A stretch of DNA of 64,000 bases from Dipteronia dyeriana (Eukaryota > Streptophyta > Magnoliopsida > Sapindales > Sapindaceae). Within the stretch, counting starts at the first letter, position 1, and every line of letters starts with the position of its first letter. A program made the position numbers and the translations under genes. The notes beneath the pieces were generated by a model. That model was not told where the DNA came from, did no database searches, and was given only the letters and a program-made list of their open reading frames with translations. Where the stretch lies: NCBI GenBank assembly GCA_032871835.1, contig CM065300.1:2547768-2611767 (forward strand), written 5' to 3'. Of the stretch, positions 56,737-64,000 are shown piece after piece.

Positions 56737-59700
56737 TTAACTGTCGAAAACCATACCCGGGTCAAAAAACCCTTCATATTCCCGCTGCATATAAGAAAAT
56801 CAATTAGTCAATAGATGTACATCAAATTCTAACTCCATTAAATTTCATGTAAATCTCCTACCTTAGCTTCATTATGAGCCAGCTTCATCCTTCTATATTC
56901 TTCTTGTGCTTTCTTTGAACGAAACATGGATTGAACCCGAACAACAGATCTCTCAATACGTTCTTCAGCTTGTTTCCTGCTGGTTCGGAAGAAGTCCTCC
57001 TCTGCATCACTTTCTTCCTTATCACATACAACAGATTCGGTATCAACCTGAAGCCCACGAAAGCCTTTTCTTTTTAAACGCCAACGCAGAACTGCTTTCT
57101 CAAGCACTCCAACTGACCATAGAATCTTGCAATACTGTCTCCTTGATTGGTAACCCCGGAAAACAGCCTGCACCAAGATAAAATGCAATGCCATAGTTAT
57201 TCCCAAATATTACTTCAAATACTATTCGTGTGCATGACATTTGAAATAGTAACTTGCCTTAGGCATATCACACACAAAATAATGAGAAACGGAATCATGT
57301 CTTGCACAAATTTGAAAGTATTACTTTGGATGAATTATTAAGTAATGGGTGCGAATATTAGCATCTATAAAACTTATTAGTATACCCATATTTTATATTA
57401 ATAAAAATACAAAAATATCATAATAGAAATTTACCAATAAGGAGAAATTCCTTTAATTAAAAATAAACCAAATATTATATAAACTCATTAATTACATCCA
57501 TATCTTCAATTATATATTTCTTTATTAAAAAAACTTTAAAAAAAATGATAAAACCCTATTTTTTATTATAAACCATAATTAAACTTTAATTTTATTTCAA
57601 GTATCAAACTTTCTCATCATCACATAATTATCATATTGTTCATATTGTTTTTGTCTTTCTTTTATGTATAGGTATGAACTCTATCAATAAACAAAAAATG
57701 TTTTTTTAACGATAACCGTAGATATCAACAAGTTTTTTTTTAAAAGATAGTTGTAGATATCGATAAGATTTTTTTTTAAAAAAGATATAAATAAGAGAAT
57801 TTCATATAAAAAATCTCTTGACCCCATATACGGTTTTACATATTCCCCTTTATTAGATTCCTACATTTGAGATAATTCCAATAGCAAATTGGATCATCAT
57901 TAAAAGAGGATTTGATTCCAAAAATAATATGATTTTTTTTTATAACTTGGGGGTGTGATAATAATTTAAGAGTGTTTATAAATAATATGTATTAAAATGA
58001 ATATATTTATTTCAATAAGAGTATTATTGGCATTAGGATGTATGCTTATTGTAATATTATTTTTCAAATTTTAGACTTTGATGTACTTATAAAAATGGGT
58101 GTACTAATAACTTTTATGAGTAGCCAAATTTTTTAATTACTTAGATTCACTCAAAAATTAGATCTGAATGTCCAATCATCAAAACACGTATCTTGACCCT
58201 GATTCGACCCCCATGATGAATGCACGAATAGTTAGGCTAGTAAGAAAATGGAAAGGAGGGATTACTTGAATTTTGATAGCCTGACGACGCAAATTGAGAA
58301 AATCTTTCCGAATCTTCCAGGTACGGAACCTATATTGGATGCGGGCAGCAGCTGCTACTTTTTTCCTTGTGTCATAGTCGCGGAAGGCATGTTGAATCCT
58401 CAATGCGGCGATTATACTTTGTGCTTCATCCTCTGGACTGGAAAACTGAACTGCATTAGCCCTTGTTTTAAAGGAGCGCTCCCTGAATGCAGCCTGTATA
58501 CGTGCTGCCGCTTCAGCAGCTGTCATATAAGCATTCAAAGTTTCCTTCAGATAGAGCTCCTCCTCAGTGAGGTTCTGAGCATCCACGGTATCAGTGGAGT
58601 GAGTTTGCAGTTTGCCGCTAATATTTCCAGCAACAGTCATATCCTGGAACTGAGCTACTAAAGCCTTTTCTGAGAGATAAACTGCTAAGCCATCATAACC
58701 CTTCTTAGATGCGAGATCTGCAGCAGTTATTCCAGCACGATATTCTGCCGTTGGGTCAGTGACCAAGTTTGGTTTCGCCCCAGCTGATAAAAGAACTGCA
58801 ACCATTTTCTCACTGCAAATGAATATGTTTCCATTAAATATATAAGATAAAGCATCTAACAAAACTAAAAATATCCTCCATAAGCAGTATCGAAGCACAA
58901 TTAATGCTCCCAACACTTTTACTTCATGCGTACAATCTTTTTAACAGAAAATTCTCTTTTCCTATACATTCTTCAGACAAAGTGAACGAAAGTGTCAACC
59001 TCTCTTACTGAGATGTTAGTAAATGAGGTTTGAGAAGATGTCAGTTTAAGTGTATGTTTGGTATGGCTTTTGAAAGATCCAAAAGCGCTTTTTTAATACC
59101 AGAAGCTGTTTTGGAGTTTTTTTTGTTGTTTTGCAAAACTCAAAACAGGTTTTTTAATATATGGAATTGTCTTAACTGCCCTTTACAAAAGCTATTTTAT
59201 GTCTATCAGAAGAAACCCAAATTTTGGGCTTCTCTTAAAAGCTTTTTCTGAGCCTTTTTAAAACATATGAATATTGTCTCAACTACCCTTTGTAAATTTT
59301 AGATATTCCACCACGCAACTCTTTCATTATAAATGGTCATTACCCTTTTTTGTAATTCACACAACCAAAAGCTATTTTTAAAAATACATTGTCAATGCTT
59401 TTTTTTGTAATTTACACAACCAAAAGCTTTTTTTACTAGACGCTCTACTTAAAAAGCCATACCAAACACACCCTAACTCATCAGGAAATAAAGATAATAC
59501 AGCAAACCTAACCAGTCAAATAGTTAATATATCTTGGATAATACCTTCCACAATCTGCAGCCCAATGAAGAGCAGTCCACCCATGTTTATCTCGGAAATC
59601 TAAAGATAAGCCTGCAGATGAAAATAATTGTATAGCCCATGTGTATCCCAGAATAGTGCACAAATGTATTACTCCCAGACCTTGGACGTCATATTCAGTG

Positions 59701-62700
59701 GTTTTACTGCCTTCAACTACTCTTTCCAACAGCCATTCCTTTAGTCTGTTCTTTAAAGTGAGTTCAAATAATCTGTCTTTTGCTTCTTGATATGAAATCC
59801 TGCTACTCTCAATTGACTTCATAAAGGACGCCAAACTCTTAGTAATATGAGAGGTCTTCTCCGCAAACTTCTTAGCCTCTTTCAAGGCATTTGGTGGCAC
59901 TTTACTTGATAAAATGTTAAGGCTCTTCGATGAAGAGAATAGCAATTGAGAAAGTCTCATCTGAACTTGAAACTCTTCCCACTTGGACTTGTCTTCTGAA
60001 ATAACCACCGGCTCAGGCAATACAAGAGTTTTATACTCAAAACTAACAATTTGGCTGATGGGATTATGGCCATCTACACTCATATAAAAGTGCACTAGTC
60101 CCGGAGAATGCGGTAATACCAAACAGCGATACACCCCATCCTGAACAAACTCTGCAGACACACATACATCACCACAGACACAGTAGAGATTGGACTTTGC
60201 AAGGTGCAAATAATCCTCACGAAAGAATCCGGTGACTAGGATCTGCAACAACAGTTTAATAAAGCTCAAGATTTCACAAAAAGTTTAACCCGACCAAATC
60301 TACCATGAAGAGTCACAATAAAAAATGTTTCTACTAAACTAGCAATAAACATCAAATTGTTTAGTCACATATAATTCCAATTCAGCACATCAGATCAATC
60401 AGATTATAATAATAATAGCAAATCAAAGAACCAACATCAACAAATGCTACAGAAAAGTGACAGTAAAGTAGCAATTCAGAAAAACCTTTGTCTTTTCGGT
60501 TGATAAGGCTTGTGTAGATGAAACATCAGTAAGGTTAAATATGTGCTCAGGAACAGTATTTTGTTGATAACCAGATGACATTGAGGACTCGAGTGTAGGG
60601 TCATCCACAGAACCCGGAGATTCAGCCATGATATAGTTCATCCATCTTCCAAAACTGTCCTGACTTTGCAAACCATCCCTCGCCAAAACGTCCAAGTTAT
60701 CACCAGAGCACACTACACTAGGATCGTTTCCCTGTACATTCAAATTCACTTGGCTCCCCATTGTCTGACGATAAAGACCATCTGGAATATTGAAATTAGT
60801 ATGATCAATCCTAGTAACTGGCTCAGTTAGATTAATCACTGAAGAAACTTCTGATGGTGAACTATAAGCTGGAAGAGAAACACCCTGAAAAGATAAATTA
60901 TTAGGTTGTTATTTTATTAACAAATATAAGCAATAAAGCAAAAGGAAGATAGTTTGAGTAATCTTAAAAATATTAAAGGATGCAATATTGTTGCCGAAAT
61001 TTACTCTTAGTGGTCAACAAAACCATGGATTATAAAGTGCATCAAATAGGACATAACGAAGTTGGCAATTAGCAATTTCATATCCAAATCAAAATGACTG
61101 TACATTTTGATTTGATTATCTTATCTGGAAAAAAAAAAGGAAGAAGAAATAGAAGAAGAAGGCAGCAAAGGAACAAAATAAAAGAACTTGAATTCCAAGA
61201 ACTGGTAACTATAAAGTCTCACAAAAGCTGTCATATGGAACAATTAGCCTTCCTAGTATTAGAGTCGGTAAGTAACTGCATGAAATTCTAGCTATGTTAA
61301 CATCATGACATGCACCTGTTGAATGGTCAAAATTCATAATGATGACAACATGAGCACACATGATCGTAGTAATGTTGAGGTCAGATCTAAATGAGACCCT
61401 AAGGTCCTCAGGGGGAATAAAGAAACATAATAAAGGCTGGAAAGAAAATTTTCACAAGAAATGAGAAAACAAGTTAAAAGTAAAAAATGAAGAATTACAA
61501 AATAATCCAGCTTACATTCCCCATGGCCCCATTTACTGCGATTTGGTTCTGCTGCCCAAAGCATGGGACATTGTCTGCAACAAAAAGAATTAAAAAGAAC
61601 TAATTTTTATACAAACCCATGTAAAAACTTCTTGATTAAATAACTGTCTTACAGAACTAGCATCTACACTTACCTTCTTTAGGAGCAGAAGAATTGTTGG
61701 AATCATTTGTCACTACAAGCTCCTCCCATTCAAGTGTATTAAGTTCATGAAGCCTCATTTCATGATGCTGGACAGTTATATTGTCACTTGGCTCTGTTTC
61801 CATGTAAAAAGTAAAGAGTAAGTCTGTTTATACTGATAATTCCCATTATATCAAATTGAGACGCAACTATTCGGTGCACATTGGAAACATATGATGATGC
61901 GGTTGAGAATAATTCAACAAAAAATACCTTTAAGTTCTTTCTCTCCAGCATAATATGCACGACCAGCCGCAGAATCAAATTCTTCTGATAAAGGCCAAGG
62001 AGTAGACTGATCTGAAATTGAACTAGAATGTGAATTCATAGGAGTAACTGGGGAGCCCTGCATCTGTATCACAAGTAGACCACAGCTCAAAGTGAGGCCC
62101 ACCACCCAAGCTATATAGTTATTTACCAACAATTTCTGGACTCGAGTAAACATCAAAATTACAAGTCTTACTATAAAACATGACATCACACGATACAATG
62201 AAGCATCCATTGCATGGAAAACAATTATGCTAAAAGGCAAGCAATTAATACCCATATGTGGGTTTGAAATAAAAGATGAATGATCAGCCATCCATTTGCT
62301 AAGACCCCAAAGAGAAAAGTTGCAATAAATCAACAACAAAAACATGACAACAGCCAACTGTTAGCTTTAGTTCCCTCTGAAAATTCATCAGTCTCAGGGA
62401 GACCAACAATGTTTATGGGGTCTCCAACAATTTCGGTTATGTTTTCAGGGATTATATATTAGTTAAAAAAAGGTTATCTCAAAGGCATGAAGGCAAACAA
62501 CATAATGTCGTCACCGTTCTATTGACAAGAATTTTATGTTTGATTAAAGAAATTAGCACAACTGTGCATACCTCAATAGGTCATGTGTGCATCTCATAAA
62601 GCCTCACACTTTCTTGAGCAAATATAAAATTCAAAAGAAATTACACTGAACCATCACTGAGGGAAAAATCGCATGCCATCCGTGCGTGCTATGACTGTAT

Positions 62701-62950
62701 GCATCTAACATTCTAAGTACATAAAAAAGTAAAAAAGAAAAAAGAGAAACAAAGATGTAAAATGTAGAATGTCTATATTTTCCAACAAAGAACCCATTCT
62801 AACACAGAATTAATGATAGTTGATGAATTTAGATGACACCAACCTCCTGTGTTTCACGATAATGGACAAGGACAATGTTTTCCAGACTCCTGAAACAAAG
62901 AAAGTAAAAAACCAAAGTTCAAACTACTTAAAATCAAACCAATATGAATG

Positions 62951-63041
<91 letters not shown>

Positions 63042-63205
63042 TCATCTTTAATTTCTCAGCAATGATAAAAGTAACAAGTAGGAATAATTCATTAATAGAT
63101 CCATGAGAGTTCATACTTATCAAGTAACCAGTAACATCTGCGAACAAAGGTTGAGCTATCTTCACCATGAGCATAGTATACATGAATCCTTTCATCATTA
63201 CCAAC
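56737..63205 (-). CDS. CAMTA5: Calmodulin-binding transcription activator, CAMTA5/6 type, partial (N-terminus outside window), 815 aa seen
   Basis: Exons (minus): 63205-63117, 62889-62844, 62063-61928, 61793-61674, 61574-61516, 60884-60486, 60242-59545, 58812-58266, 57167-56862, 56784-56737; phases agree. The first exon seen encodes the end of the CG-1 DNA-binding domain (RIHVYYAHGED, FVRRCYWLLDK, NIVLVHYRETQE). A Ser/Asn-rich middle follows, then an IPT/TIG-like domain (ILVTGFFREDYLHLAKSNLY), ankyrin repeats (DKHGWTALHWAADCGR), several IQ motifs (AAARIQAAFRERSF, AALRIQHAFRDYDT, AAARIQYRFRTWKI) and the calmodulin-binding segment around VLRWRLKRKGFRGLQ. CAMTAs bind CGCG-type promoter boxes and respond to calcium in cold and defence signalling. 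The first ~100 residues lie beyond 64000. Confidence 0.95.
57345..58147. mobile_element. Probable inverted-repeat transposon in a CAMTA intron
   Basis: The left part AAAACTTATTAGTATACCCA (57369-57388) and the right part TGGGTGTACTAATAACTTTT (58097-58116) are near-perfect inverted copies. Weaker pairing extends outward (AAGTAATGGGTG against TAATTACTTAG). The interior is strongly AT-rich, unlike the flanking exons. Ends and target duplication are uncertain. Confidence 0.55.
59050..59473. mobile_element. PIF/Harbinger-like MITE in a CAMTA intron (424 bp)
   Basis: Ends GTGTATGTTTGGTATGGC and, on the other strand, GGGTGTGTTTGGTATGGC, with TAA flanks at 59047-59049 and 59474-59476. The interior has repeated CAAAAGCTTTTT/AAAAGCTTTT-like blocks. 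It lies in the intron between exons 58812-58266 and 60242-59545 and leaves the splice sites intact. Confidence 0.85.
62952..63038. repeat. Compound microsatellite (GT)n(GA)n in a CAMTA intron
   Basis: About 26 GT units (62952-63004) run directly into about 17 GA units (63005-63038). On the gene's strand this reads (TC)n(AC)n and makes up over a third of a 227-bp intron. Confidence 0.95.
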
Positions 63206-64000
63206 CTAGGCCATAGAAAAAATGACAGTTACACTTTAAGAGATCCAGTTGTATAGCATGGTCATTTTCTTTTAAATCCACAATACAAATCAAATCTTCA
63301 TTAATGGGTTAGATAGCATAAAGAGGACATGACTCAATAGGAGCTCAGCAAAGTAGGGCCTTGAGAGAAGTTTTTTTAATATGGTCTCAACCTTAAGTAC
63401 TCTAATATAACCCACCCTCCCTAGATACTCAAAACCTGTGTGCTTGCACTTTACAGCTGACAGCCAAAGATTCTACAATTACACTAGGTAATGACAGCAT
63501 TAAGTGTGAAGGAATGGAATGTAAGTTCTAAACCATAGACCAGAGCAACATAAATCTAGTAAAGCACCACATCCTCCATGAAAATTCAGAAATTTAACAA
63601 AAAATTAATAATTTTTTTTTCCCATTTTCAGATTCAATGCCTCGAAAAACATGCAGTTAACAAAATGAAGTAATACAATTTTGTTAGAAATAACAACAAA
63701 AGGCAACTCTACATCGTGCCCATAGAATAAAGGATGTTGCAAACTTGCAGTGCATATTATGCTCAGTTCTGGGATTCAGTTGTCAAAAAATTTCACATAT
63801 TAAGTTAAATAAAAAAAATCCAGCATTATTACAGATGTCAAAATCAATCAAACAATAAATATTGATGAATTTAGAATTTCTTGTTAAAAACTAAGTTTAA
63901 ATAAACCCGTTTTCATTTATCCATACAGAACACATGGGGCCTTGCACTTTTTGGTTCAGTTTGTATTCTAATATATTCTATTACTTGTCCAGATTTCATT
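63206..64000 (-). other. CAMTA intron continuing past the window edge
   Basis: No exon of the CG-1 domain is found here on the minus strand, so the intron upstream of exon 63205-63117 is at least 795 bases. The sequence is AT-rich with no element recognised. Confidence 0.6.

Noticed and set aside
62820..63204. Open frames through the GT/GA microsatellite on both strands
   Set aside because: They are open because dinucleotide repeats encode Cys-Val or Ser-Leu/Thr-His runs; the region is a CAMTA intron flanked by real exons.
1..64000. tRNA, rRNA or microRNA genes
   Set aside because: No cloverleaf with conserved B-box or rRNA core was recognised by eye; primer-site look-alikes belong to retrotransposons. 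A tRNA or miRNA scan could still find something I missed.

Overview
This is plant nuclear DNA, almost certainly from a core eudicot. The coding exons are short and joined by AT-rich introns with GT..AG borders. The proteins are plant-type (chloroplast OEP16-2, plastid dihydrolipoamide dehydrogenase, a CAMTA factor, a type I MADS protein), and the spaces between genes are filled with LTR retrotransposons and miniature inverted-repeat elements (MITEs). I cannot name the species from the sequence alone. I found no unprecedented multi-gene system; the interest is in how the locus was built from duplications and nested insertions.

Layout. 1-0.9 kb: a broken tail of a GDSL lipase gene, a tandem relative of the intact copy at 9.2-10.8 kb. 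0.9-1.65 kb: an AT-rich ~160-bp tandem repeat. 1.8-7.35 kb: a complete but decayed Ty3/gypsy element with LTRs and a 5-bp target duplication. 9.2-10.8 kb: intact GDSL esterase/lipase (5 exons, 369 aa). 11.6-13.4 kb: OEP16-2 (6 exons, minus strand) with three G-boxes upstream. 14.9-26.3 kb: PP4 regulatory subunit 3 (24 exons, minus strand). 26.3-37.8 kb: a transposon-rich zone with a Ty1/copia element, a hAT-type element carrying GGTTCC-type repeats, and several PIF/Harbinger-like MITEs, some nested. 37.8-42.4 kb: plastidial dihydrolipoyl dehydrogenase (15 exons). 43-49.7 kb: a segmental tandem duplication carrying two intact RPL29 genes, an LPD gene fragment and, between the copies, an intronless type I MADS gene. 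50.9-55.4 kb: two tandem SAR1 GTPase genes. 56.7 kb to the window end: the C-terminal part of a CAMTA5/6-type transcription factor on the minus strand, whose N-terminus lies outside.

Functionally the genes are unrelated housekeeping and regulatory genes: plastid lipid and pyruvate metabolism (LPD), plastid envelope transport (OEP16-2), ER export (SAR1), translation (RPL29), dephosphorylation (PP4R3), calcium-responsive transcription (CAMTA) and reproductive development (type I MADS). They do not form a pathway. Their neighbourhood does look ancient: from memory, CAMTA5, LPD2 and OEP16-2 are adjacent on Arabidopsis chromosome 4, while PP4R3A and tandem RPL29 genes are adjacent on chromosome 3. 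That fits an ancestral block which this window keeps together.

Exon borders were worked out by hand. Every junction in the multi-exon genes keeps reading frame and uses GT..AG, but expression and UTR limits are inferred.
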